From assembly GCA_964396965.1 (NCBI GenBank), contig CAYNGD010000020.1, positions 1 to 33,154 of the forward strand: 33,154 nucleotides of DNA. The letters run 5' to 3'. This stretch comes from JABMRW01 sp964396965 (GTDB lineage Bacteria; Chloroflexota; Dehalococcoidia; Dehalococcoidales; BS750m-G39). Below the pieces are notes generated by a model. The model searched no databases. It had not been told where the DNA came from and worked only from the letters and a program-made list of their open reading frames with translations. Shown here piece by piece: positions 24,848 through 32,969 of this stretch. The stretch's first letter is position 1; each line of letters starts with the position of its first letter. Made by a program: the position numbers and the translations under genes.

Positions 24848-25935
24848 CTACATTGGTAATTCAGCCGTAAGAGTTGTTCCTTTACCCAATTCTGAGCTAA
24901 CCGCCAGAGTGCCACCGAGTAGCTTAGTCCGTTCCATCATTCCGGCCAAGCCAAGCTTACCGTGTTCCAGGCCGCCCATCACCTGGCGAACATCAAACCC
25001 TTGACCGTTATCATTAACGGTCACCTTGGTTTTCCCCTCAGCGAACTCCACTGTAATGTCTGCTGATGTTGCTTGGGCATGCTTCCAAATATTTCTCAGC
25101 GCCTCTTGGGTTATGCGGAATAACACCAGCTCAACCTCAGCGGGGAGTCTTCGCTCAACACCAGTCACCCTGACTTCTGTCTCTATCCCTGAATGTGCCG
25201 TTACGTCAGACGCCAGCCGCTTGAGTGCTGGCAGTAGGCCGAGACGGTCTAGAGCCGCTGGCCGCAAGTCCTGGCTTAAGCGCCTCAATCCCTCTATTAT
25301 ATTATTTGTCTGCCCGAGCAACTTATCTAGGTGGGAAACAGCATGTTCAGGCAGCTCTTTAGTATTGTCGATCAAGTCATATATCTGCTGGTAATGGAAT
25401 ACCAGGGCCTGGATAGTATCATCGTGAAGCTCACGGGCGATGCGCTTTCTTTCCTCCTCTTGAGCCCTGGTAATCTGCTGCAACAGGAAATGCAAGTGCT
25501 CTTGCATACGTTTTTCTTCTTTTTGAGCCACCTCCAATTGGATGCGGCGCTTTCGCTCTCTTCGCAGCGACTCAAGGGAATAGCTCATCAGATTGCCGAT
25601 AAGGAAAATTGCACTTGTTTCAACCAAGGCGTCCTCACGTACCGGCGACGCGAAGAGCGCTCGTGGTAACATACTGGCCAGAGCAACTAACGAAGTAATT
25701 GCCCCTCCTCTCCACCCAAAACAGAAACCGCCCCAGGCTATGGGTATCAGATATAGGATCCTCTCGACGGTATATCGTGTTAATCCCACGCTAGCGGTTA
25801 GTTTAGCGAAAAAAAAGGATACTGAAGGTATGCTCCTACCTGTAAGACGGTAACCGCTAGAAAAAGGGCTATCAAGATCCAGACAGCCAGCTTCCCATTA
25901 ACTCCAAACAGCCCTCGTTCTAACGGAGTTTTCAT
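24848..25935 (-). CDS. NarL-type sensor histidine kinase, split by an apparent -1 frameshift
   Basis: The uninterrupted part (GTG 25789 to 24848, 313 aa) holds hydrophobic segments (ending near SAIFLIGNLMSYSLESL), a linker helix, a HisKA_3 domain with the phospho-acceptor in IARELHDDTIQAL, and a HATPase domain with NIWKHAQA, DNGQGFD and GKGTTLTAELP. Upstream, ATG 25935 opens a 45-aa frame (MKTPLERGLF, then a membrane helix) that runs into an eight-T run (25809-25816) and stops soon after. One extra T there would join both parts into 362 aa with the acceptor at His171. A sequencing miscount is the simplest reason; a real inactivating or slippage site is possible. It lies 36 bases downstream of a response regulator, its probable partner. 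Confidence 0.85.
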
Positions 25936-25971
25936 CTTTGGCTATGAGAACTCAGGATACCCATCCTCGTA

Positions 25972-26640
25972 TTAATGTGAGAGGTCATCCAGAGACAGGA
26001 TACCATCACGCAGACAGGCGGTAATCGCCTCCATCCGTGAGCTAACCCCCAGTTTAGAAAAGATATCGGAAAGGTAACCCTTTACCGTCCGCGGACTGAC
26101 GAAAAGTGCCTCCGCAATTTCATTATTGCTCTTGCCCCAGGCTGCCAGCCTAATTACTTCCATTTCTCTGGCCGAAAGCTTCCCGCTGGCGTTCACTGGC
26201 ACTTGCTTGTTGGAGCGCCGGGTAAAGGCATGAAATATCTTAGGCCCAATCCGCGTGTCCAGCACAAACTCCCCCAGGCGCACAGCACGAATCGCCTGAA
26301 CCAGCTCTCTCCCGTATGTGGTCTTCAAAAGGTAGCCAGCTGCGCCAGCTTCCAGGAGAGCAGCAATATACTCCTCATCATCATGAACCGTCAGCACCAG
26401 CACTGAGGTTTCGGGATGGGCAGCCTTAATCTGCCTCGTGGCGTCAAGGCCGTCTACCCCGGGCATCTCGATGTCCATCACCACCACATCGGGAGATTTC
26501 TCACTGGCCAGCCTCACTGCCTCCTCGCCATCATCAGCCTGGCCCACCACTTCAAAATCGGCCTCTTTCATAAGAAGCTGGACTATGCCATCCCGAAGTA
26601 GAGGATGGTCATCCGCTATGAGAATGGTGGTCTTGTTCAC
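25972..26640 (-). CDS. NarL/FixJ response regulator, copy 1
   Basis: The 222-aa protein has a receiver domain (about 1-120) with the acid pair Asp10-Asp11, phospho-acceptor Asp56, Thr84 and Lys106, and a LuxR-type helix-turn-helix (about 155-215, LSAREMEVIRLAAWGKSNNE then VSPRTVKGYLSDIFSKLGV). It should activate or repress transcription when phosphorylated by the kinase encoded just downstream. Start is GTG. Residues 1-156 and the DNA beneath them are identical to the regulator at 26908-27579, while the DNA-binding half differs. A 267-base gap precedes it, holding a perfect CTTGCT-GG-AGCAAG repeat at 26674-26687 that could be an operator. Confidence 0.93.
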   Translation of the reverse strand: MNKTTILIADDHPLLRDGIVQLLMKEADFEVVGQADDGEEAVRLASEKSPDVVVMDIEMPGVDGLDATRQIKAAHPETSVLVLTVHDDEEYIAALLEAGAAGYLLKTTYGRELVQAIRAVRLGEFVLDTRIGPKIFHAFTRRSNKQVPVNASGKLSAREMEVIRLAAWGKSNNEIAEALFVSPRTVKGYLSDIFSKLGVSSRMEAITACLRDGILSLDDLSH

Positions 26641-26907
26641 TCGCTTATGCTACTGATATTTTATTAACACAAACTTGCTGGAGCAAGCCATGTCCATTCA
26701 TGACACACTTTACAACCAGCGGCCACAGGATGACAACGACCAATCGGCTTATTTCCGAGTAAGTAAGAAGGCTCAAAAGCCTACCCTGCCATCAGGGACA
26801 AATATATCCTAGGTTGGAATCAGTGTTCATATAAGATGGAGCCGTATGGTGAGATGGTTTCGGCACCTTTGTGCTTATTTGAAGACTGACGGATTGAGCA
26901 GGCTCAG

Positions 26908-27579
26908 TTAGCGCCGGGAGATGTCATCAAGGGAGAGGATGCCGGCGTGCAGACAAGAGGTTATAACCTCTACTCGTGAACCAACGCCCAGCTTGGAAAA
27001 GATATCGGAAAGGTAACCCTTTACCACCCTCAGGCTGACGCCTATTTCCTTGGATATTTCCTTATTGGTCATTCCTTGCCCCACCAGCCTCATCAACTCT
27101 ATTTCTCTGGGCGAAAGCTTCCCGCTGGCGTTCACTGGCACTTGCTTGTTGGAGCGCCGGGTAAAGGCATGAAATATCTTAGGCCCAATCCGCGTGTCCA
27201 GCACAAACTCCCCCAGGCGCACAGCACGAATCGCCTGAACCAGCTCTCTCCCGTATGTGGTCTTCAAAAGGTAGCCAGCTGCGCCAGCTTCCAGGAGAGC
27301 AGCAATATACTCCTCATCATCATGAACCGTCAGCACCAGCACTGAGGTTTCGGGATGGGCAGCCTTAATCTGCCTCGTGGCGTCAAGGCCGTCTACCCCG
27401 GGCATCTCGATGTCCATCACCACCACATCGGGAGATTTCTCACTGGCCAGCCTCACTGCCTCCTCGCCATCATCAGCCTGGCCCACCACTTCAAAATCGG
27501 CCTCTTTCATAAGAAGCTGGACTATGCCATCCCGAAGTAGAGGATGGTCATCCGCTATGAGAATGGTGGTCTTGTTCAT
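26908..27579 (-). CDS. NarL/FixJ response regulator, copy 2
   Basis: The 223-aa protein shares residues 1-156 exactly with the regulator at 25972-26640, including Asp56 and Lys106. The LuxR-type helix-turn-helix differs (LSPREIELMRLVGQGMTNKE then VSLRVVKGYLSDIFSKLGV), especially in the helices expected to contact DNA. The start is ATG with GGGGAA upstream. It begins 21 bases after the stop of the 181-aa membrane protein, so it may be transcribed with that gene and the TauE/SafE transporter. With identical receivers, one kinase should address both regulators, giving two DNA outputs for one signal. Confidence 0.93.
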   Translation of the reverse strand: MNKTTILIADDHPLLRDGIVQLLMKEADFEVVGQADDGEEAVRLASEKSPDVVVMDIEMPGVDGLDATRQIKAAHPETSVLVLTVHDDEEYIAALLEAGAAGYLLKTTYGRELVQAIRAVRLGEFVLDTRIGPKIFHAFTRRSNKQVPVNASGKLSPREIELMRLVGQGMTNKEISKEIGVSLRVVKGYLSDIFSKLGVGSRVEVITSCLHAGILSLDDISRR

Positions 27580-27600
27580 GACTCTGTTCCCCGGAAGGCG

Positions 27601-28146
27601 TTAATGTAGCTTTAGTATCCCTATTGCACTCAAGGTAAGGATCATCGCAATCGTAAAAGCGAATAACATGTAAATTCTACTTCTGCTACGGAGCATACCC
27701 AGAAATGCTCCCCACATTCCAATAACTGCAGCAACACCTGCGACAACCAAACCCAGCACAGCTAGCATATCACCCTTGGATAGCATCCCTAGACAAGAGT
27801 ACCATGGTATTGGTTGGCTGACGCTACCCGCTTCTTTCCAGATGGTGAGGCAATCGCTGCCTTGCCACAGATGGTTAAGTAGATTCACGCTGTCAAAGTA
27901 ACCCCCGAACCTAATGTAGGCAATGAGTCCCGAGATTGCAATTACTATGCTCGCTAGCATAGTCCAAAAGACGATTTCTCCGTAGATTATCCCCGCGAGC
28001 ATTGGTGGGGAAGCTACATTCTCTTCAGCATTGACCAGTGGCTGGGCAGCTACATTCTCTTCAGCATTGACCAGTGGCTGGGCAGCTACATTCTCTTCAA
28101 TATTTAATAGCGGTTTGATAACTACATTTTCTTCCATTGTAATCAC
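27601..28146 (-). CDS. Membrane protein with N-terminal 12-aa tandem repeats, partner of a TauE/SafE transporter
   Basis: This 181-aa protein starts with about 45 soluble residues built from a 12-residue repeat (EENVAAQPLVNA) in three to four copies. Three membrane segments follow (about 58-78, 123-146 and 152-177). The start is GTG overlapping the transporter stop codon (GTGA, 28143-28146); an ATG at 28137 is an alternative. Small three-helix proteins (DUF1634 type) often accompany TauE/SafE permeases, and the layout here is similar, but the match is not clear enough to name. Likely an accessory subunit of the transporter. Confidence 0.65.
   Translation of the reverse strand: MITMEENVVIKPLLNIEENVAAQPLVNAEENVAAQPLVNAEENVASPPMLAGIIYGEIVFWTMLASIVIAISGLIAYIRFGGYFDSVNLLNHLWQGSDCLTIWKEAGSVSQPIPWYSCLGMLSKGDMLAVLGLVVAGVAAVIGMWGAFLGMLRSRSRIYMLFAFTIAMILTLSAIGILKLH
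28013..28135. repeat. 36-bp tandem repeat inside the 181-aa gene
   Basis: Units 28013-28048 and 28049-28084 are identical. Unit 28085-28120 has diverged, and a partial fourth copy ends at 28135. The unit length is a multiple of three, so copy-number changes only lengthen the N-terminal tail by 12 residues. Confidence 0.9.
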
Positions 28147-29099
28147 CCATGAAAAAAGAATACTCTCAGCCCATCGAATACCAGCTTGCCCCCGGAAGCT
28201 AAGAGGATAAGGATGACAAGCCAGCGTATGAAACTTGCCTTAACTACGGGCATTATCCTTGCTCCTATGGCGGTTCCAGCGACGACGCCAGCGATGCTTG
28301 GGACTACAAACAGCGGAAATACGGCTCCATTCATTAGGTAGGGCCAGATGGCTCCCGTATCTCCAATACCTATTAAAACTTTACTGGATGCGACCGCAAC
28401 CTTGACAGGGGCGAATAAAGCCATATTCAAAACGGGTACCATAGCCCAGCCGGCTCCTACGCCAAAGAGCCCTGAAATTACTCCAACAAGACAGAACAGC
28501 AGGATTCCTACAGGTGCCCGGGCAATTTTGTAGCTAACGACTTTATTCAAAGATTTTTCCCAGTAAGCCGCACTAAGAGCTAGCCTTTCTGTAAGGCTAT
28601 CAACTTTCTTTACCTCGGGATATTCGACCTCTTTACCGCCCAGGAGCATGAGCATAGCGATGAGCACAACAAGACAGCCTAATACCAGATTTACCATTGC
28701 CGCGCCGGTTTGGCCCATAGTCGCATTGAGATAGCCAGCCAACAATGCGCCTATCACCGCAAAAATGGTGTAAGGGACAGCAGCGAACAGGAGCAGTTTT
28801 ATATTAGCCAGTCCTTTGCGTAAGAAAGGACGGGCGGCAATAAGGGAACCGGAGAGAGCAACAAACAAGCCTGTGGCCCTGATAATATAGGAGTTTATCG
28901 GTGTAAACCCCATCATCAAGGGAGTAAACAAAACGCCACCACCGGTACCACCAAGCACTGCGACAACGCCAATCAAGGTGGTTACAACGAACAGCACTAA
29001 TGAAAACGCCGCTGGGTCTATCCCCATCGCCATCGGCGACGGTGCATCAGTATAGATTAAATTACCATTGAACAGCCCAAGTATGTTCGTACCAAGCAT
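28143..29099 (-). CDS. TauE/SafE (TSUP) family permease
   Basis: The 318-aa integral membrane protein has about eight hydrophobic segments and the two-fold TSUP repeat: GGTGGGVLFTPLMMGF in the first half (about 51-66) and GLFGVGAGWAMVPVLNM in the second. TSUP proteins move sulfonates, sulfite, sulfolactate or other organic anions across the membrane; the substrate here is unknown. A hydrophilic loop (about 158-195) separates the halves. It overlaps the downstream membrane-protein gene by four bases, so the pair is co-translated, and a response regulator follows that. Confidence 0.88.
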   Translation of the reverse strand: MLGTNILGLFNGNLIYTDAPSPMAMGIDPAAFSLVLFVVTTLIGVVAVLGGTGGGVLFTPLMMGFTPINSYIIRATGLFVALSGSLIAARPFLRKGLANIKLLLFAAVPYTIFAVIGALLAGYLNATMGQTGAAMVNLVLGCLVVLIAMLMLLGGKEVEYPEVKKVDSLTERLALSAAYWEKSLNKVVSYKIARAPVGILLFCLVGVISGLFGVGAGWAMVPVLNMALFAPVKVAVASSKVLIGIGDTGAIWPYLMNGAVFPLFVVPSIAGVVAGTAIGARIMPVVKASFIRWLVILILLASGGKLVFDGLRVFFFHG

Positions 29100-29161
29100 G
29101 CCGATACATCCCCGTCACTCTCTATGGCTTATTGGCGATTTGGTAAGGCGATATTTAAACG

Positions 29162-29323
29162 CTATTTTGGCCAAAGATAGGGCCAATCTTTTGATTTTAA
29201 AATTGTCTCTGCATCGAATGTGAATACTTTGACAATTTTCAGGATAATACTATTGATTCCAGCAACCACACCTCGTGCCTCTATGCCAATCTCTTTCGAG
29301 GTGTAGATAATATGCGTATTCAT
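29162..29323 (-). CDS. Small ORF, 53 aa, unknown
   Basis: The frame reads MNTHIIYTSKEIGIEARGVV, then AGINSIILKIVKVFTFDAET, and ends ILKSKDWPYLWPK. The ATG is preceded by TGAGGGTGAT, a fair ribosome site. The N-terminus is strand-like and the middle amphipathic, with no obvious membrane helix. It lies upstream of, and in the same direction as, the TauE/SafE operon. No family recognised. Confidence 0.45.
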   Translation of the reverse strand: MNTHIIYTSKEIGIEARGVVAGINSIILKIVKVFTFDAETILKSKDWPYLWPK

Positions 29324-29387
29324 ATCACCCTCACTATCACTTTACCCGTATGCAGAGCAGTATTGAATGACCTTAGGTACGAACCTT

Positions 29388-29579
29388 TCAGCCCTTTTTG
29401 TGTTCCATATGGCCGCCACAAGTGTATCTAGTGTTCACTTCGGGTGACCAACAGTCCGTACCATTCAGGCCATCTAAGAACCAGCGGAGGGAAGCTTGCA
29501 GGTACTCGGTGTAATGATTGACCGTCTGGTCTATCAAAGGTTGAAGATGCTCGAACTTCAGTAAACAAGAGCGAAAGTC
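29388..29579 (-). pseudogene. Decayed reading frame, C-terminal fragment of an unknown protein
   Basis: Sixty-three sense codons are open between a TAA (29580-29582) and a TGA, with no ATG or ribosome site. The translation is protein-like: LKFEHLQPLIDQTVNHYTEY, then LQASLRWFLDGLNG and TDCWSPEVNTRYTCGGHMEH. The balanced, aromatic-rich composition suggests a real gene that has lost its 5' part. A CTG or TTG start is a weaker alternative. Confidence 0.3.
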
Positions 29580-29634
29580 TTAGAGAATTTGTTAATCCTC
29601 TATAACTATTTGGATGCTTCTAAAAGACTATATC

Positions 29635-29662
29635 AATAGTAATTTACTATGAAATTACTATT
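29635..29662. promoter_or_regulatory. Perfect 11-bp palindrome upstream of the GH57 operon
   Basis: AATAGTAATTT (29635-29645) and AAATTACTATT (29652-29662) are exact inverse copies around a six-base centre. The site lies about 170 bases before the first GH57 gene in a very AT-rich stretch. It could be an operator or a cruciform; no T run follows, so it is not a terminator. Confidence 0.5.
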
Positions 29663-29829
29663 TTATCTGACGGGTCTAGGCAGTGCCACGTTCTGTATCC
29701 TCAAATGTCATAGTTTTGTAATCTTTTTAGCCCCCTTTTTATAACTTGTCCATAGTCTGCAATCTAAAATCTCTTGATGTGCTAGAATTATCGCAGTTTT
29801 GTCAAACAGTTCTTATTGAGAGCAGTAGA

Positions 29830-31074
29830 ATGATGTATTGGGCTAATTTTATCCATATCTACCAGCCGCCAACCCAGACGGAGGCAATTGTGCGCAAGGT
29901 CACCGAGGAATGTTACCGCATTCTGGTCAGGGTGCTGGAAGAGGCTCCCCAGGCCAAAATAACCCTTAATATCAATGCCGTTCTCACGGAGCAACTGAAT
30001 CGGTACGGATTTAGGGATGTAATTGAGGGACTGAAAAGGCTGGCAGAAAGAGGCCAAATCGAACTCACCGGTAGTGCGATGTACCACCCTATCTTACCCC
30101 TTATTCCCAAAGAAGAAGTTGTACGCCAAATAAAACTGAATACAGAAGTTAACCGCGGCTATTTTGGCGAGGTCTATCGCCCCCAGGGTTTTTTCCCTCC
30201 CGAAATGTGCTATAGCGCTGAAGTGGCGAAAATCGTGGCCGAATTGGGCTTTCGCTGGATAGTCATTGATGAGATTGCCTTCGGAGGCAAAATCGGACAA
30301 GCTCGGAATAACACTATTTACACGCTAAAAGAGAACCCTGACCTGGTTGTCTTCTTTAAAGAACGTCCCTTTAGCGCCGGTATTACTTACGGTAAATATC
30401 CGACGGCAGAGCCATTCCTCGAAACCCTGAAAGATAGGCTGGCTACCCAGACTTACTTACTTACCGGGACCGACGGTGAGGTATACGGTCATCACCGCCC
30501 GGGACAGGAGCGGCTACTCAAGGAAGTATTTCAAGCCAAGGAGCCAAGGACGTGCACCATATCGGAACTCCTGAAGGTCTTCAAGAAAAGGCAAGGGGTA
30601 GACCCTTTGCCTTCTTCTTGGAGTACCTGGGAGGATGAGATGTCAAAGGGGATACCATATCCCCAGTGGGACTATCCCAGTCACGAATTGCATCGTGTTC
30701 AATGGCAGCTCACTCACCTCGCACTGGAATTGGTAAAGGCTGTTCCACATGAGGCTACAGGCTATGAAGAGGCACGCCACCTGCTGGATGAAGGGCTTCA
30801 TAGCTGCCAATATTGGTGGGCGAGTTGCCGACCGTGGTGGGACACTGGCATGATTGAATGGGGGGCGAGGAGGCTCTTTGATGCCGTCTCCCGGGTACGG
30901 GGAGCTCTGCCACCTGACCGGTTTCGGCAGGCATCAGCCCTGTTCAACTCAATTGTTGAGACGGCTCATAAATGGCAGGATACGGGAGAAGCGAAGAGGC
31001 GAAAAGAGGAATATCTTAGAGAACACCGTGAGGTTAGCTCCGAACTTACCTTCGGCAAAGGGACGTCATCATAA
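29830..31074 (+). CDS. Glycoside hydrolase family 57-type protein
   Basis: Counting from ATG 29830 this is a 414-aa protein with the GH57 (beta/alpha)7-barrel signature. FIHIYQPP opens strand 1 (about 7-14), HPILPLIPKEEVVRQI follows at 86-101, and GFFPPEMCYS (120-129) places the expected nucleophile at Glu125. TGTDGEVYGHH (212-222) supplies the acid, likely Asp215 or Glu217. GH57 enzymes are retaining alpha-glucan hydrolases, branching enzymes or 4-alpha-glucanotransferases; which one cannot be told. A longer frame to TTG 29746 exists, but barrel strand 1 normally sits at the N-terminus. No signal peptide. The stop shares one base with the next gene (TAATG), so the pair is coupled. Confidence 0.85.
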   Translation: MMYWANFIHIYQPPTQTEAIVRKVTEECYRILVRVLEEAPQAKITLNINAVLTEQLNRYGFRDVIEGLKRLAERGQIELTGSAMYHPILPLIPKEEVVRQIKLNTEVNRGYFGEVYRPQGFFPPEMCYSAEVAKIVAELGFRWIVIDEIAFGGKIGQARNNTIYTLKENPDLVVFFKERPFSAGITYGKYPTAEPFLETLKDRLATQTYLLTGTDGEVYGHHRPGQERLLKEVFQAKEPRTCTISELLKVFKKRQGVDPLPSSWSTWEDEMSKGIPYPQWDYPSHELHRVQWQLTHLALELVKAVPHEATGYEEARHLLDEGLHSCQYWWASCRPWWDTGMIEWGARRLFDAVSRVRGALPPDRFRQASALFNSIVETAHKWQDTGEAKRRKEEYLREHREVSSELTFGKGTSS

Positions 31075-32969
31075 TGAAGGAAATCTTTGTCATCCTGGCC
31101 TTCCATGCTCATGAGCCTCTCTGGGAACTTCCCCAGATGCTACTGGAGAATGCCGAGGACATGGATTTGAGGCAGACCTTGCGCAGCGAGAACTGGATAA
31201 CCCGCCGTAGCGTTGAAGGTAGAGATATCTACTTGTCTCTGGTAAATTTCGCCCGTTCTATGGGTATCACTGTTACTCTGGAAGCAACCAACGAACTCCT
31301 GGTGCAGGTCGCCGCACTCATGCCTGAGACCTATGCTGAATTGAGGAAAGCCTATCAGGATGGAATAATCTATCCCCTTTACGGCCATGCACACCATACC
31401 CACATCTCGCTGCTCACCGATGCGGAAGTAGAAGATGAAATCCGCCTCAATCGTGAGTACCTCCATGATGTCATGGGAGTACCCAAGCCCAGCCATGCCG
31501 GACTATTCCCTACCGAGGATTCCCTCGACTCTTCCAAGCTTCAGAGCATCAAGAATAGCGGCGTAGACTTTGTCATCTTCCCTAATCTTGATCGGCGCAA
31601 AGCCCGCTACCGCTCAAGTGCCAGGCTTGATGAAAAGCACGAGCCTTTTCTCATCGGACCTGATATTGTCGCCCTGCCCCGCCACTTCGCCGTATCCCAA
31701 TACATCTGGCGCCCCATTACCAAATGGAAAGCGGAGGGAGTAAAGAACCAGGGATACATTCTGGGTCGTTACTGGGTTCTCCCCGAGGAGTATCGCCGTC
31801 GCCGCTTCGTCCGATTCCCCATCAGCCGTGAGGAGGCAATTGAGGAATATTACCAGACGCTTCGCCGGGCACTCAAAGCTGCTCCCGATGGCGGACTTAT
31901 TCTATATATCCAGGATCTTGAACTAATGGATTTTGGTGATGTTGCTCTGGATATCATAGAAGAAGCTTGGAAGCGAGTCCTCGGAGAAGGCCTGTGGCGA
32001 GTTTATTTTGTCACCCCTGATGAGTACTTGCAAAAGAAAGTTATGCCAAACTTTCGGCACCTTAAACGCCTCTATTTTCATCAAATATCCTGGGCACCTG
32101 AGATTCGCCTAGTGTTGCGTTACGATGGGCATTATCCTCCTCTCGAGGCGGGCAGATTTCGAGGGATAGATGCCGCCAGAGATATTTTCCGCCGCTGGCC
32201 CTTTATTTTCTGGGAACCAGGGCGATACATGGTGCAGTTGGTCGACTCCCTGCTGGACACCTTTAACCTCAATCACCGAGTAGGCGTTACTGCTAAGAAA
32301 CTGCAAGAAATCGACTACCGATTGGAGGAGCTAAGTACTGAAAACCGTTTGGCACTCCATTCCCGTATCATCAAACGTGCCTGCAACTGGGGCTGGTTCC
32401 CTACCGAAGGGCTGCAAAAAAGGCCATTCCTGCATGGCTACCTTATCGCCGATTTGCTGTTAAGCAGACTGGAGAAGAATCCGCCTTCACTGAGAGCTTT
32501 AGCTCTTCCGCTCTCCTGCTTCCGTGGGCTGGAACGGTTACTGGAGGTGATAGTTGACACCCGCTATAGCTACCTCACCGAAGCGATAGAGGAACTAGCA
32601 GCGGAGTCGGGAGAGGAATACCATGATGCTTTCCACGAATTGAGCCGGGCTGCAGAGCGGCGGGATGAAGCACGTCGCTCTATACTTAAGGCTCGCTTTC
32701 ATGCCCAGAGGCTTTCTTTCCCTAAAACAGATAACCAACTGGATGAGCTAGCTGGGTTACTCACTAACTTTCGCGACTTCTGTCGAGCCGTGTTCATCTC
32801 TCTGGACCACCTTCAAAGGGTTTGGACTCGCTCGGGTGACGTAGAGCGCCTCCTCCTCAGGATGTATGACTACCTTTTTGAGCTCTATCCACCCCTCTTC
32901 CCCCCCATCCTCGAAAGTACCCTAACTGAAGCAGAGATAGAGGCTGTAAATCACCCTGTCCTCCGGTAA
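31074..32969 (+). CDS. Divergent GH57-like protein with helical C-terminal region
   Basis: The 631-aa protein opens with IFVILAFHAHEPLWELP (4-20), a strand 1 pattern of GH57. It continues with GHAHHTHISLLTDAEVEDEI (104-123), which matches the HP...L..E..V..QI segment of the preceding gene, and HAGLFPTEDSLDSSKL (141-156), where Glu148 is in the nucleophile position. LYIQDLELMDFGD (277-289) stands where the acid motif is expected, with Asp281, Glu283 and Asp286 as candidates. Residues about 400-631 are mostly helical and may be a substrate-binding or oligomer domain. ATG overlaps the upstream stop. The motifs depart from standard GH57, so activity on a different glycan, or a structural role, is possible. 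Confidence 0.75.
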   Translation: MKEIFVILAFHAHEPLWELPQMLLENAEDMDLRQTLRSENWITRRSVEGRDIYLSLVNFARSMGITVTLEATNELLVQVAALMPETYAELRKAYQDGIIYPLYGHAHHTHISLLTDAEVEDEIRLNREYLHDVMGVPKPSHAGLFPTEDSLDSSKLQSIKNSGVDFVIFPNLDRRKARYRSSARLDEKHEPFLIGPDIVALPRHFAVSQYIWRPITKWKAEGVKNQGYILGRYWVLPEEYRRRRFVRFPISREEAIEEYYQTLRRALKAAPDGGLILYIQDLELMDFGDVALDIIEEAWKRVLGEGLWRVYFVTPDEYLQKKVMPNFRHLKRLYFHQISWAPEIRLVLRYDGHYPPLEAGRFRGIDAARDIFRRWPFIFWEPGRYMVQLVDSLLDTFNLNHRVGVTAKKLQEIDYRLEELSTENRLALHSRIIKRACNWGWFPTEGLQKRPFLHGYLIADLLLSRLEKNPPSLRALALPLSCFRGLERLLEVIVDTRYSYLTEAIEELAAESGEEYHDAFHELSRAAERRDEARRSILKARFHAQRLSFPKTDNQLDELAGLLTNFRDFCRAVFISLDHLQRVWTRSGDVERLLLRMYDYLFELYPPLFPPILESTLTEAEIEAVNHPVLR

